Assembly (NCBI GenBank): GCA_016194455.1
Contig: JACQBN010000010.1
Span: 1 to 57,115, forward strand
Length of the DNA stretch: 57,115 nt
Direction: 5' to 3'
DNA from: Candidatus Kaiserbacteria bacterium
Lineage (GTDB): Bacteria > Patescibacteriota > Minisyncoccia > Phycocordibacterales > Phycocordibacteraceae
Shown here one piece after another: positions 1 to 9,145 of this stretch. The notes beneath the pieces are model-generated. The model saw only the letters and a list, made by a program, of their open reading frames with translations, ran no database searches and was not told where the DNA came from. A program made the translations under genes and the position numbers. Positions within the stretch are counted from its first letter, which is position 1. Each line of letters opens with the position of its first letter.

Positions 1-230
1 AGCATCTCCTCTAGGAGCGGGGCAGTCTCCCCGCAATCGTAGTCAATGCGGTTCGTATCGCTCGCGACGACAATTTTAATTTCTTCAAAGAGCCGCCGCC
101 CGTCCACCGTAATCGATGCCGCCTGCCGTGCGGTATCAGCCGTCTCTTGCGCCTCCGCGCGGACTTGCTCTGGCTTTTTCGCGAAGACGCGCAGGATAAG
201 CCCGAAACGTTTTTCTGCGGTCGTTACCAT
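1..230 (-). CDS. Unrecognised protein, N-terminal part
   Basis: An open frame runs from an ATG at 230 off the left edge, showing about 76 residues (MVTTAEKRFGLILRVF...). The visible part is soluble, charged and alpha-helical in character. It has no signal peptide or motif I recognise. A TTGACA at 265-260 on this strand lies 17 bp from a weak -10 (GAGCAT, 242-237), which ends 6 nt before the ATG, the same leaderless spacing seen across the window. It is divergent from the epimerase at 327. Function unknown. Confidence 0.6.
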   Translation of the reverse strand, partial: MVTTAEKRFGLILRVFAKKPEQVRAEAQETADTARQAASITVDGRRLFEEIKIVVASDTNRIDYDCGETAPLLEEM

Positions 231-326
231 CGTTCCATGCTCGCAACAAGGAAGAGGAGTGTCAATCTGCTCGCGGACGCTGCGACCCTTGCCCCGTCGC
301 AGCGGTTAAGTATAGATATACCTCCT

Positions 327-1274
327 ATGAAGATTCTCGTTACCGGAGCAGCGGGCGCCGTCGGCTCGCATGTGGCTGAGGCTTTGGCGCGCGCGGGCCA
401 CGCCGTCCACTGCATCGACTCATTCGATCCCTTCTACGCGCGGGAGCTCAAGGACAGCACGGCCGCCGATCTTGCAGAACACGGCATCCGCCTCGTCGAG
501 CTTGACCTCTGCACCGCGGATCTTGCGCCACACCTCGACGGCGTCGAGGTGATCTATCATTTCGCCGCGCAACCCGGGCTCGCGACGCACGTTCCCTTCG
601 TCCACTACGTGCGGAACAATCTGCTCGCGACCTACCACCTCCTCGAAGCAGCGAGGCGCGCAGGCAGCGTGTTGCTCTTTGTGCATATCTCCACCTCCTC
701 AGTCTACGGCGCGCACGCTGCGGGCGACGAAGCGAGCGAGCCGAAACCGACCTCCTTTTACGGCGTGACTAAGCTCGCCGCCGAGCAGCTTGCGCTTGCG
801 TATCACCGGGAAGGGCGCCTGCCAGTCGTAGTCCTGCGGCTTTTCTCGGTGTATGGAGAGCGGGAACGTCCGGAGAAACTCTTTCACAAGTTCATCAAAA
901 GCGTTCTCAACGAAGAGCCATTCATGCTCTACGAAGGAGCGGAGCGCCATGTTCGCAGCTATACGCATGTGGCTGACATCGTGAGCGGCTGTCTGCTCGC
1001 GCTCGCGCACCCCGAGAAGGCGGTGGGGCACATTTTCAACCTCGGCAATGACCACACCGTCACGACCATCGACGCTCTCGCGGCGCTCGAGAAGATCCTT
1101 GGGCAGAAGGCGAATGTCGTGCGCCTGCCGCGCCGCTCGGGGGATCAGCTCGAGACTGCCGCCAACATCCAGAAAGCCCGCAAGCTCCTCGGCTATAACC
1201 CCGTCATACGTATTGAAGAGGGGCTCGCGCGAGAGGCGCAGTGGTACCGGGAGAAGGTTTGGGGAAGGGCGTAA
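327..1274 (+). CDS. NAD-dependent nucleotide-sugar epimerase (extended SDR)
   Basis: A 315-residue extended short-chain dehydrogenase of the UDP-glucose or UDP-glucuronate 4-epimerase type, expected to interconvert NDP-sugars in the cytoplasm. Visible: Rossmann motif GAAGAVG at residues 7-13, the catalytic Ser region (STSSVYG, 122-128), and YxxxK at Y145-K149. Length fits the family. The start at 327 was chosen because the Rossmann strand begins there; the longer frame adds 60 residues of unrelated sequence. An AT-rich stretch at 311-320 lies just upstream. Exact substrate cannot be read from sequence. Confidence 0.88.
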   Translation: MKILVTGAAGAVGSHVAEALARAGHAVHCIDSFDPFYARELKDSTAADLAEHGIRLVELDLCTADLAPHLDGVEVIYHFAAQPGLATHVPFVHYVRNNLLATYHLLEAARRAGSVLLFVHISTSSVYGAHAAGDEASEPKPTSFYGVTKLAAEQLALAYHREGRLPVVVLRLFSVYGERERPEKLFHKFIKSVLNEEPFMLYEGAERHVRSYTHVADIVSGCLLALAHPEKAVGHIFNLGNDHTVTTIDALAALEKILGQKANVVRLPRRSGDQLETAANIQKARKLLGYNPVIRIEEGLAREAQWYREKVWGRA

Positions 1275-1284
1275 AAAAGAGCCC

Positions 1285-1313
1285 TTGACAACATTGTATC
1301 AGTTTGTTATGAT
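1285..1313 (+). promoter_or_regulatory. Sigma70-type promoter of the small secreted protein
   Basis: TTGACA (1285-1290), a 17-bp spacer, then TATGAT (1308-1313): near consensus. The start codon is 28 nt beyond, so this transcript has a leader, unlike most genes here. Confidence 0.85.
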
Positions 1314-1341
1314 AGCGCCGTACCTGACAGGAGGTAACGAC

Positions 1342-1617
1342 ATGCGGTACGCGTTCTTTGTGGTCCTGGCGGCGATGATTTTGTCCCAGTCGACGGGGCT
1401 TTTTGTGGACGAAAGCGTCGCTCGCGAAGCCCTGGAAAATCAGGGATTCACCAAGGTCACGGTTACTGAACGGATCTGGTTCTTTCCATCGCTGCGCGGC
1501 TGCGGCAGCGGGGATGCGGCTCGCTTCAATGCGACCGCCACGAATCCGATTGGCAAGCCGGTGCAGGTGTACGTCTGCAGCGGCTGGCTCTTCAAGGGTT
1601 CTACCGTTCGTTCGTAA
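1342..1617 (+). CDS. Small secreted protein of unknown function
   Basis: 91 residues. The N-terminus (MRYAFFVVLAAMILSQSTG) is a signal peptide or membrane anchor, and the rest is a small domain with two Cys (in GCGSGD and YVCSGW) ending in FKGSTVRS. I do not recognise a named family. AGGAGG at 1329-1334 lies 7 nt before the ATG, a textbook Shine-Dalgarno site that most genes here lack. With the promoter at 1285 and terminator at 1635 it forms a self-contained single-gene unit. Probably exported or periplasm-facing. Confidence 0.8.
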   Translation: MRYAFFVVLAAMILSQSTGLFVDESVAREALENQGFTKVTVTERIWFFPSLRGCGSGDAARFNATATNPIGKPVQVYVCSGWLFKGSTVRS

Positions 1618-1634
1618 CTAAAAGGAAGGACCGA

Positions 1635-1668
1635 AAGTCGGGGGATCTCTCCCCCGACTTTTCTTTTT
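1635..1668 (+). terminator. Intrinsic terminator
   Basis: Perfect 11-bp stem (1635-1645 with 1650-1660), loop TCTC, followed by TTCTTTTT. Ends the unit at 1342. Confidence 0.93.
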
Positions 1669-1681
1669 AGTTCGTCTCATT

Positions 1682-1694
1682 TATACTCTCCCTC
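1682..1694 (+). promoter_or_regulatory. -10 element of secD
   Basis: TATACT at 1682-1687, then 7 nt to the ATG at 1695; no room for an SD site. Confidence 0.7.
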
Positions 1695-3017
1695 ATGACT
1701 CGCTATCGGGTGGCTGCCGTGATTGCGCTTATCGCCGGATTCTTGCTCGCCTATTTCATCTGGGCGAGCGATGCCTCTCCCGAGAGCCGCTACCGCTTCA
1801 AGCTCGGGCTTGACCTGGCCGGCGGCACCGAGCTCGTCTACAAGGCCGATATGTCGCAAACTCCAGCAGCCGAGCAGTCCGGCGCTCTCACCGCGCTCCA
1901 GGGCGTCGTCGAGCGGCGGGTAAACCTTTTCGGCGTCGCGGAGCCCCTGGTCCAGACCGAGCGCGCAAGCGCACTCTCTGGCACCACCGAGGATCGTTTG
2001 ATAGTCGACTTGCCGGGCGTCACCGACATCAACGCCGCAGTCGCTGCGCTCGGCAAAACGCCAACGCTGGAATTCAAACTTGCGACAACTGCTCCCGCGG
2101 GCCCGGGGCAGGCGACCAGCTCTGTCGCTTTCATCACCACCGGCCTTACCGGCCGCTATCTCTCGAGTGCCGCTTTACAATTTGGTAGCGGAGCGACCGC
2201 GGGTCTCGTCTCTCCCGAGGTTCTGCTTACCTTCAACGCTGAAGGAGCGAAGCTTTTTGAACAGCTCACGAGCCAAAACGTCGGCCAAGTACTCGCGATA
2301 TTTCTTGATGGCCAACCCATTTCAACGCCCGTCATTCAAGAAGCGATCCCGGGCGGGGTCGCGACCATTACCGGTCACTTCAGCGCGACCGAGGCGCGCG
2401 ACCTAGTGCGGAACCTCAATTTCGGCGCGCTGCCCGTCCCGATCACACTCGAAAGTTCTTCGGCAGTTGGCCCCACCTTGGGCGCCGCAGCGATTGCCGC
2501 CGGCGTGGTCGCCGGGCTCCTCGGCTTCGCGATCGTCGCGCTCTTCATGACCCTCTGGTACCGCTTCGCGGGCCTCATCGCGGCGGTGGCGCTCGCGGAG
2601 TATCTGGTCTTCATGCTCTCCATCATCAAGGTAATCCCGATTACCCTCACCGCTTCGGGCATCGCGGGGCTTATCATCTCGCTTGGCATGGCGGTGGACG
2701 CGAATGTGCTTATTTTCGAGCGCACCAAGGAGGAGCTCCGCGAGGGGAAGCCGCCGCGCGAGGCGGTGCATATCGGCTTCGCGCGCGCGTGGACCGCGAT
2801 CCGCGACGGCCACCTCACCATGCTCATCTCGGGCGTCATCCTCTTCTGGCTCGGCACTTCTATCGTGCAGGGCTTCGCGCTCGTCTTCGTGCTCGGGGTG
2901 CTCGCCTCCTTCATCTCCGCGGTTTCGCTCTCGAGAGTGTTCCTGCTCGCTCTTGTGCCAGGCGAACAAGGCGGCGGGTGGCGCTTCCTGCTCGGCAGCG
3001 GTTTCCGTAACAACTGA
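1695..3017 (+). CDS. secD: Protein translocase subunit SecD
   Basis: 440 residues. SecD works with SecF in the inner membrane to drive late steps of Sec-dependent export using the proton motive force. Visible: TM1 at about 5-24; the GLDLAGGTELVY motif just after it; a periplasmic region to about residue 255; then five membrane segments containing GMAVDANVLIFERTKEEL, the SecD signature that bears the conserved charged residues. The protein is short because the periplasmic P1 domain is compact. secF follows after 3 nt, so the two are co-transcribed. Confidence 0.96.
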   Translation: MTRYRVAAVIALIAGFLLAYFIWASDASPESRYRFKLGLDLAGGTELVYKADMSQTPAAEQSGALTALQGVVERRVNLFGVAEPLVQTERASALSGTTEDRLIVDLPGVTDINAAVAALGKTPTLEFKLATTAPAGPGQATSSVAFITTGLTGRYLSSAALQFGSGATAGLVSPEVLLTFNAEGAKLFEQLTSQNVGQVLAIFLDGQPISTPVIQEAIPGGVATITGHFSATEARDLVRNLNFGALPVPITLESSSAVGPTLGAAAIAAGVVAGLLGFAIVALFMTLWYRFAGLIAAVALAEYLVFMLSIIKVIPITLTASGIAGLIISLGMAVDANVLIFERTKEELREGKPPREAVHIGFARAWTAIRDGHLTMLISGVILFWLGTSIVQGFALVFVLGVLASFISAVSLSRVFLLALVPGEQGGGWRFLLGSGFRNN

Positions 3018-3020
3018 TCT

Positions 3021-3920
3021 ATGTACATCGCTCGCCATCGCACACTCTTCTTCTGGATCACCGGCCTCCTCCTTGCGGCCGCCGTCGCCGCAATCCTATT
3101 CTTCGGGCTCCCACTCGGCATCGACTTCACCGGCGGCTCACTGATGCAAATTTCGTATCCTGCTGGGCGCCCTGCACTCGCCACGATCCAAGAGCAGGTA
3201 GCGAGCATTCCGCTTGGCGCCGTCTCGGTCATCCCCTCGGGAGCAAATAACGTTTCTATCCGTACGCGCACGATGACACCTGCCGAGCATTCTGCTGTCC
3301 TCTCCGCCATATCAGGGAATGCACTCATCTCCGAGCTCGCCTACACCTCGGTAGGTCCCGCGCTCGGGAGCCAGTTCGCTGCCAAAGCGCTCTGGGCACT
3401 CATCGCAGTCATTCTTGTTATCGTCCTCTATATCACTTTCGCCTTCCGCAAGGTGTCGCGGCCAGTGCCCTCCTGGTGCTACGGCCTCACGGTCGTCGCG
3501 ATTCTCGCTCATGACCTCATCATCCCCGCCGGCTTCTATGCCATCCTCTGCTACTTCACCGGCGCGCAAGTAGATTCGCTCTTCGTCGTCGCGCTCCTTG
3601 CCTTGCTCGGCTATTCGGTCAATGACACCATCGTTATCTTCGACCGCGTGCGCGAGCACCTCGCGAGGAACGAGAAGACCGGATTGCGCGAGGAGTTTGT
3701 AGACACCGTCGGTAAATCGATCAGCGAAACGATGACCCGCTCCATCAACACCTCCTTCACCGTTATCCTCGCGCTCTCGGCGCTCATCTTCCTCGGCGCC
3801 GCAGTGACCCGCAACTTCGCGCTCGTGATGCTGGTCGGGGTGATTGCCGGCACCTATTCCTCCATCTTGCTCGCCGCACCGCTCTTGGTCCCGCTTGCGC
3901 GCCGCTTCGCCCGCACATGA
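3021..3920 (+). CDS. secF: Protein translocase subunit SecF
   Basis: 299 residues. Partner of SecD. Visible: TM1 at about 10-30, GIDFTGGSLMQISY immediately after it, a small periplasmic domain, and the C-terminal membrane bundle with VNDTIVIFDRVREH, the SecF signature. No SD precedes the ATG; translation probably depends on coupling to secD, 3 nt upstream. The 3' end overlaps the next gene by 4 nt (ATGA). Confidence 0.96.
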   Translation: MYIARHRTLFFWITGLLLAAAVAAILFFGLPLGIDFTGGSLMQISYPAGRPALATIQEQVASIPLGAVSVIPSGANNVSIRTRTMTPAEHSAVLSAISGNALISELAYTSVGPALGSQFAAKALWALIAVILVIVLYITFAFRKVSRPVPSWCYGLTVVAILAHDLIIPAGFYAILCYFTGAQVDSLFVVALLALLGYSVNDTIVIFDRVREHLARNEKTGLREEFVDTVGKSISETMTRSINTSFTVILALSALIFLGAAVTRNFALVMLVGVIAGTYSSILLAAPLLVPLARRFART

Positions 3921-4483
3921 TCATCGGTATCACCGGCACGCTGGGCGCGGGTAAAGGAGAAGTCGCAGAATATTTGGTCAAGCAAAAGGGCTTCAAGCAC
4001 TATTCTTCTCGGGCACAAATCGTCGCGGAGATTGAGCACCGTGGTCTACCGGTAAATCGCGACACGATGACAGCAGTTGCCAACGATATGCGTCGTACAC
4101 ACGATCCAGCGTATCCGCAGCCGCAATCGTATGAGCAAGCACTTGCCGATCACGCAGAGAATGCCGTCATGGAGTCGGTTCGCGAAGTAGCCGGCGCAGC
4201 GTTTCTCAAGGCGCACGGCGCATTCCTGATCGGCGTCGACGCGGATCCGCGCATTCGCTACGAGCGCGCGATTAAGCGAGGGTCGAGTACGGATCATATA
4301 GATTTCGAAACATTTGTCGCGCAGGAGAAGCGGGAAATGCAGAACACCGACCCAACAAAACAGAATATCGGCGCCATCATGAAGATGGCGGATGCCGTGC
4401 TCACCAACAACGGCACGAAAGAAGAGCTGCATCAGCAGATAGAACAAACGCTTCAAACATTCAGCGCCTCCGACAAGGATTGA
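3917..4483 (+). CDS. P-loop kinase, UPF0200 / dephospho-CoA kinase-like
   Basis: 188 residues. A Walker A loop (GTLGAGKGE) begins at residue 6, followed by a nucleoside/dephospho-CoA kinase-like fold with a YERAIKRG segment near the LID region and a C-terminal DAVLTNNGTKEEL stretch typical of UPF0200 and CoaE-like proteins. Likely a small-molecule or nucleotide kinase; the substrate is not evident. ATGA overlap with secF implies translational coupling, though functional linkage to Sec is unlikely. Confidence 0.75.
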   Translation: MIIGITGTLGAGKGEVAEYLVKQKGFKHYSSRAQIVAEIEHRGLPVNRDTMTAVANDMRRTHDPAYPQPQSYEQALADHAENAVMESVREVAGAAFLKAHGAFLIGVDADPRIRYERAIKRGSSTDHIDFETFVAQEKREMQNTDPTKQNIGAIMKMADAVLTNNGTKEELHQQIEQTLQTFSASDKD

Positions 4484-4585
4484 CGGCTCCTTGAAGAGTA
4501 TCGCTCCCCGCCCTCTGACGCAACTTGCAATAAGTTAGGATGTGTAGTAGTTTCTCAAGCAGAAGAGGCAACTGAGGAGAACACA

Positions 4586-5059
4586 ATGCCAAGGTATCGT
4601 TTTTTCGGCCGGTACAAGACTGCCAGTCAAAAAGCTGCCACCGAGTTGACGGAAATTATGAGTTTCGATGCGGCCACCGACGCTGCCGCTCGCGCGCAGG
4701 TTACGGAATTCCGCAGGAACCGTACGCCTATCGTGAATGCTCGGCTTGTCCGAATCGAAGAGCTCGAGGTCAAGGTCGAGGATACGCCCGGGTACGAGTT
4801 CCTTCCCTGGAACGATTGCGAATGCGGTTGCTACTGTTCCAATATCACTCTTGGCTCACGGACCTACTCAGTCTTCCATCGGGACATCGATACGTTCCGC
4901 CTCGACTACGGCCACAGCGCATTCGCCGGGGCTCTTGGCATCTTCGACTCCTTTGCGGATGCCGACCGCGAGGTCCGTCGTCTGGCGAAGCTCCACGTGG
5001 GAAAGGAATTCGGCGCTCTGAAAGAAACAGCCCAAGCCCTCGGGGTTCCGACTGCCTAA
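4586..5059 (+). CDS. Unrecognised soluble protein, 157 aa
   Basis: No named family recognised. The N-terminus (MPRYRFFGRYKTASQKAA) is basic. A central cluster of four Cys (CECGCYC, about residues 76-82) could bind a metal. The C-terminal half is acidic and helical. GAGGAG at 4574-4579 lies 6 nt before the ATG. A candidate -10 (TAGGAT, 4536-4541) is present, but the -35 is unclear. A strong terminator follows at 5067. It is a stand-alone unit between the secDF operon and the rRNA promoter. Confidence 0.72.
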   Translation: MPRYRFFGRYKTASQKAATELTEIMSFDAATDAAARAQVTEFRRNRTPIVNARLVRIEELEVKVEDTPGYEFLPWNDCECGCYCSNITLGSRTYSVFHRDIDTFRLDYGHSAFAGALGIFDSFADADREVRRLAKLHVGKEFGALKETAQALGVPTA

Positions 5060-5066
5060 TCAATCC

Positions 5067-5094
5067 GCCGCCGGCCCTCCGGCGGCTTTTCTTT
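5067..5094 (+). terminator. Intrinsic terminator
   Basis: 8-bp GC stem (5067-5074 with 5079-5086), loop CCCT, then TTTTCTTT. Ends the 4586 gene. Confidence 0.92.
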
Positions 5095-5104
5095 ATCCGC
5101 GTTT

Positions 5105-5135
5105 GCCACCACACCAACCGGGTTGGTGTGGTGGC
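5105..5135. repeat. 15-bp perfect inverted repeat abutting the rRNA promoter
   Basis: GCCACCACACCAACC (5105-5119), one base, then its exact reverse complement (5121-5135). The right arm touches the -35 box. It could be an operator or a second terminator arm; there is no U-tract. Confidence 0.85.
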
Positions 5136-5164
5136 TTGACGCCCTTAAGGGCTTCCGCTAGGAT
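5136..5164 (+). promoter_or_regulatory. Promoter of the 16S rRNA gene
   Basis: TTGACG (5136-5141), 17-bp spacer, TAGGAT (5159-5164). The spacer starts with the palindrome CCCTTAAGGG. Predicted start is near 5171, giving a leader of about 160 nt before 16S. Confidence 0.8.
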
Positions 5165-5274
5165 GACTCCACTGCCACTCCGATAGCGAGAAGGCGGTCG
5201 TGCGCCCGAGAAAATGGACTCGGAAGAGTTCATTTGTCGTCTAGCGCTGTTATTTGAAAATGGAATACGTGCAA

Positions 5275-5299
5275 GCCCGCGGCGCTTCGCGCCGCGGGC
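5275..5299 (+). other. Hairpin in the 16S leader
   Basis: Perfect 11-bp GC-rich stem (5275-5285 with 5289-5299) and a TTC loop, between the rRNA promoter and mature 16S. Just upstream, TTATTTGAAAATGGAATA resembles the TTTGAAAACTGAATA-like leader element common before 16S genes. Possibly a processing or antitermination structure; no U-tract. Confidence 0.6.
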
Positions 5300-5333
5300 G
5301 AAAAGATGTGTGAATTGTTTTGTTCCGCTTATT

Positions 5334-6824
<1,491 letters not shown>

Positions 6825-7018
6825 TGGAACCGATTTTCTCGAAAGGAAGATCACGTCGATCTGATTCGGCAAGAATCAGGGGAGATTGCTTTCGTCCCTA
6901 CACGAAGCACGGACGCCGGATAACGTATCCCGGTGTCCCGAGTCGAGATCCTCAATTGAGATTTCGACGAGGGGCGAATAGGCGGAACAAACGAGTTCGC
7001 ACATCTTTTCAACAACCA

Positions 7019-7045
7019 CAGCCGCCGCCCGAAGGGCGGCGGCTG
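7019..7045 (+). other. GC-rich hairpin after 16S
   Basis: Perfect 12-bp stem (7019-7030 with 7034-7045) with a GAA loop, about 195 nt past the 16S end. There is no U-tract behind it, so it may be a processing signal or weak terminator for the rRNA transcript. Confidence 0.65.
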
Positions 7046-7088
7046 CGTAGTGGAAGAACTCCGCTATTTTTGCTACTATCCCCAGGTT

Positions 7089-7116
7089 CGCACGCGTATG
7101 TATGCATACGCGTGCG
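7089..7116 (+). other. Hairpin resembling the tRNA-Ile acceptor stem
   Basis: CGCACGCGTATG, TATG loop, CATACGCGTGCG: a perfect 12-bp stem. GCACGCGTA inside it is identical to the first 9 nt of the tRNA 52 bp downstream, and CGCGTGC equals the tRNA 3' acceptor strand. Confidence 0.75.
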
Positions 7117-7168
7117 GCGTTCGGCGAAAACACTTAAACGCAGACGTTCAGTTGTTTTGCCTCACTTT

Positions 7169-7241
7169 GCACGCGTAGCTCAGCTGGTAGAGCACTCGAC
7201 TGATACTCGAGCGGTCGTAGGTTCGACCCCTACCGCGTGCA
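7169..7241 (+). tRNA. tRNA-Ile (anticodon GAU)
   Basis: Clean cloverleaf: acceptor GCACGCG (7169-7175) pairs with CGCGTGC (7234-7240); D arm GCTC...GAGC; anticodon stem CTCGA/TCGAG with loop CTGATAC, anticodon GAT; T arm GTAGG-TTCGACC-CCTAC. Discriminator base A at 7241. The 3' CCA is not encoded. The Ile tRNA often sits in the 16S-23S spacer, yet protein genes follow here. Confidence 0.97.
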
Positions 7242-7258
7242 CAGATAGAAACGCGCGT

Positions 7259-7271
7259 TATACTGAAAGCA
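7259..7271 (+). promoter_or_regulatory. -10 element before the PrcB-like gene
   Basis: TATACT at 7259-7264, 7 nt to the ATG at 7272. Confidence 0.68.
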
Positions 7272-7766
7272 ATGAAAGACGCGCTTGTGGTCGTTGCGCT
7301 TGCGCTCGTCGCTATTGCTGTGGGCGCCGTCCTCTACACGAAGAATCCCGCCGCGCCTTCCGCGCCAGCGACGATCGCGGGCACGCCCGTCTCCTTCAGC
7401 ACGCTTGCTTCGGGAATTGAATCGAGCGTCAAAGAGCCTAAAAATTACCTCATCACCTCGGAGCCCGGGCTCCAAGAGCTCTGGCAGATGATCAACAGTC
7501 AGGATCCGCCGCCTATAATTGACTTCACCAAGAATTCCGTCATCGCGATCTTCGCGGGCGCCGAGCCCACCGCGGGCTACGAGATTAAGGTCTCCGCTAT
7601 AGCGGACAGTGCCTCACGCCAAGTCCTGATTGTACTCACCAAACCGGGCGGCAGCTGCATCGTGCCGCAGATCGTCACGGCGCCCTACGAAGTCGTCGAG
7701 CTCCCCGCCACAGCGCTCCCGCTCACCCATCAACAGGCAGTAGAGACGACAAGTTGTTTGCAGTAA
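7272..7766 (+). CDS. Membrane-anchored PrcB-domain-like protein
   Basis: 164 residues. One N-terminal membrane segment (about 4-22) acts as signal anchor, so the rest is outside. Residues from about 65 resemble the PrcB C-terminal domain: a helix LQELWQMI, then DFTKNSVIAIFAG, TAGYEIKV and a C-terminal TAPYEVVELPATALPL strand. In Treponema PrcB belongs to the dentilisin protease complex; here no partner protease is adjacent, so the role is unknown. Followed 6 nt later by an NlpC/P60-like gene, probably one operon. Confidence 0.75.
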   Translation: MKDALVVVALALVAIAVGAVLYTKNPAAPSAPATIAGTPVSFSTLASGIESSVKEPKNYLITSEPGLQELWQMINSQDPPPIIDFTKNSVIAIFAGAEPTAGYEIKVSAIADSASRQVLIVLTKPGGSCIVPQIVTAPYEVVELPATALPLTHQQAVETTSCLQ

Positions 7767-7772
7767 TCTCGC

Positions 7773-8237
7773 ATGCGGATTCTCAAGAAAGATTCCTATC
7801 TCGCGATGATTAAGAACGCCGAGGGCTCGAATCTTTTCCGTACGCTCTACGGCGAGACGGGAGGAGAGAAGCAGGACATCTTACGCGATGGCGATCTCTC
7901 TTGCGCCTTCTTTGTTTCATCCATTCTCCATCATTTTCATTTTGCCTACTGCAAATCGCCGCACGCGACCGTCGCCGGGCTGGAGCGCGATCTGCGGGAC
8001 TCCGGCTGGTGGAGAATAGAAATCCCCGCGGCAGGCGATGTCGTCTTCTGGATTCCCGGCGTGCAGAAGGGAGGCGAGGAGCATGCGCACGTCGGCTTCT
8101 CACTCGGGGGCGAGGAGGCCATCAGCAACGACGACCAGATGCGCTCTCCGCAGCGTCACCACCTCACCTTCGGCACCCGCGCGGGCGAGCCCGTCCGCGT
8201 CATCGCCGCGATCTACACGCGGGATTTCTCGGCATAA
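7773..8237 (+). CDS. NlpC/P60-like cysteine hydrolase domain protein
   Basis: 154 residues. Layout fits a compact NlpC/P60 (CHAP-like) fold: candidate nucleophile Cys in DLSCAFFVS, a DVVFWIPG strand typical of the family, and a catalytic His in HAHVGFSLGG. Such enzymes cleave peptidoglycan peptides or related amides. No signal peptide is visible, so it may act in the cytoplasm or be a non-classical relative. No SD or -10 at the start; the 6-nt gap suggests co-transcription with 7272. Confidence 0.68.
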   Translation: MRILKKDSYLAMIKNAEGSNLFRTLYGETGGEKQDILRDGDLSCAFFVSSILHHFHFAYCKSPHATVAGLERDLRDSGWWRIEIPAAGDVVFWIPGVQKGGEEHAHVGFSLGGEEAISNDDQMRSPQRHHLTFGTRAGEPVRVIAAIYTRDFSA

Positions 8238-8248
8238 ACCTCGCATGC

Positions 8249-8260
8249 TAGAGTGCGCAG
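8249..8260 (+). promoter_or_regulatory. -10 element of rsmI
   Basis: TAGAGT at 8249-8254, 6 nt to the ATG at 8261. Confidence 0.55.
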
Positions 8261-8932
8261 ATGTCGGGAACATTAAGCGTCGTCGCGACTCCGATCGGGA
8301 ACTTGGGCGATATCACGTTGCGCGCGCTCGAGACCCTCAAACAGGCGGACGCAATCGCCTGCGAGGACACACGCGTCTCGGCGAAGCTGCTTGCGCGCTA
8401 CGACATCTCCAAGCCGCTTCTCATCTTCCACGCGCGAAGCGGCCAGAGGGCCGCTTCGCGCGTGCTCGCGTTGCTTGCCGAAGGGAAGCGCGTCGCGCTT
8501 ATCACTGATGCAGGCACGCCCGGCATCTCGGATCCGGGCACTGCGCTCGTCAAGGACGCGCGCGCCATCGGCGCGCGCGTTGAAGCAATCCCCGGCCCCT
8601 CCGCGCTCACCGCAGCACTCTCTATCGCCGGAGTACCTGCTGACGAATTTGTATTTCTTGGCTTCCCACCCCACAAGAAGGGCCGCCAGACTTTTTTCAA
8701 GAATCTTGTGCGCGAGGAGGGCACAGTCGTTTTCTATGAATCGCCGCACCGCGTCCTCAAGGCGCTTACAGCGCTCGCTTCCGCATTGCCTACTCGCCCT
8801 CTTACTATTTGTCGCGAGCTCACCAAGATCCACGAGTCGGTCCTCTCGGGGACCGCGGCAGAACTCGCCGCACATTTCGCGGCACATCCGGGCGAAGTCC
8901 GCGGCGAGTTTGTCGTCATTGTCGCGCCCTGA
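8261..8932 (+). CDS. rsmI: 16S rRNA (cytidine1402-2'-O)-methyltransferase RsmI
   Basis: 223 residues, matching the tetrapyrrole-methylase fold of RsmI. Visible: N-terminal LSVVATPIGNLGDITLRALE, the CEDTRVSAKLL motif, and SDPGTALV and PGPSALTAALSIAG, which build the SAM pocket. The C-terminus lacks the extra domain of longer homologues. It 2'-O-methylates C1402 in the decoding centre; the equivalent C is kept in the local 16S (6696). Confidence 0.96.
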   Translation: MSGTLSVVATPIGNLGDITLRALETLKQADAIACEDTRVSAKLLARYDISKPLLIFHARSGQRAASRVLALLAEGKRVALITDAGTPGISDPGTALVKDARAIGARVEAIPGPSALTAALSIAGVPADEFVFLGFPPHKKGRQTFFKNLVREEGTVVFYESPHRVLKALTALASALPTRPLTICRELTKIHESVLSGTAAELAAHFAAHPGEVRGEFVVIVAP

Positions 8933-8944
8933 TATACTCAGCCA
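8933..8944 (+). promoter_or_regulatory. -10 element before the 66-aa membrane protein
   Basis: TATACT at 8933-8938, just past the rsmI stop, 6 nt to the ATG at 8945. Confidence 0.65.
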
Positions 8945-9145
8945 ATGTCTCGCTCTTCTTCGCTTATCGTGCTTGGCGTCCTCACGATGCTGACACCCTT
9001 CTCGGGCTTGCCTTCCGCATTCCGCACGTTCCTGACGCTCCTCGTCGGCGCTATCGCGCTTGGGATCGGGGTCGCGGAGCGCGCCGAGCGGGCGCGCGCA
9101 TCACTTCCATCTGCCGCGCCCGCGCCCAATGCCCCCGCGCCCTAA
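8945..9145 (+). CDS. Small membrane protein, 66 aa
   Basis: Two hydrophobic segments (about 6-20 and 29-44), then a basic turn and an Ala/Pro tail. It has no recognised family. Support comes from the clear -10 at the usual spacing and the hydrophobic pattern. Its last 17 nt overlap the start of the next gene in another frame, suggesting coupled translation and a joint membrane role. Confidence 0.55.
   Translation: MSRSSSLIVLGVLTMLTPFSGLPSAFRTFLTLLVGAIALGIGVAERAERARASLPSAAPAPNAPAP

Larger units (their letters stand above)
6825..7168. other. Spacer between 16S and tRNA-Ile
   Basis: 344 bp with no credible protein gene. It holds several hairpins: an imperfect one around 6933-6976, and two perfect ones annotated separately (7019-7045, 7089-7116). 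A weak -10 (TACTAT, 7074-7079) could start a separate tRNA transcript. Confidence 0.6.

Noticed and set aside
7019-7045. Intrinsic terminator of the rRNA transcript
   Set aside because: Strong stem but no U-tract follows; kept only as a hairpin.
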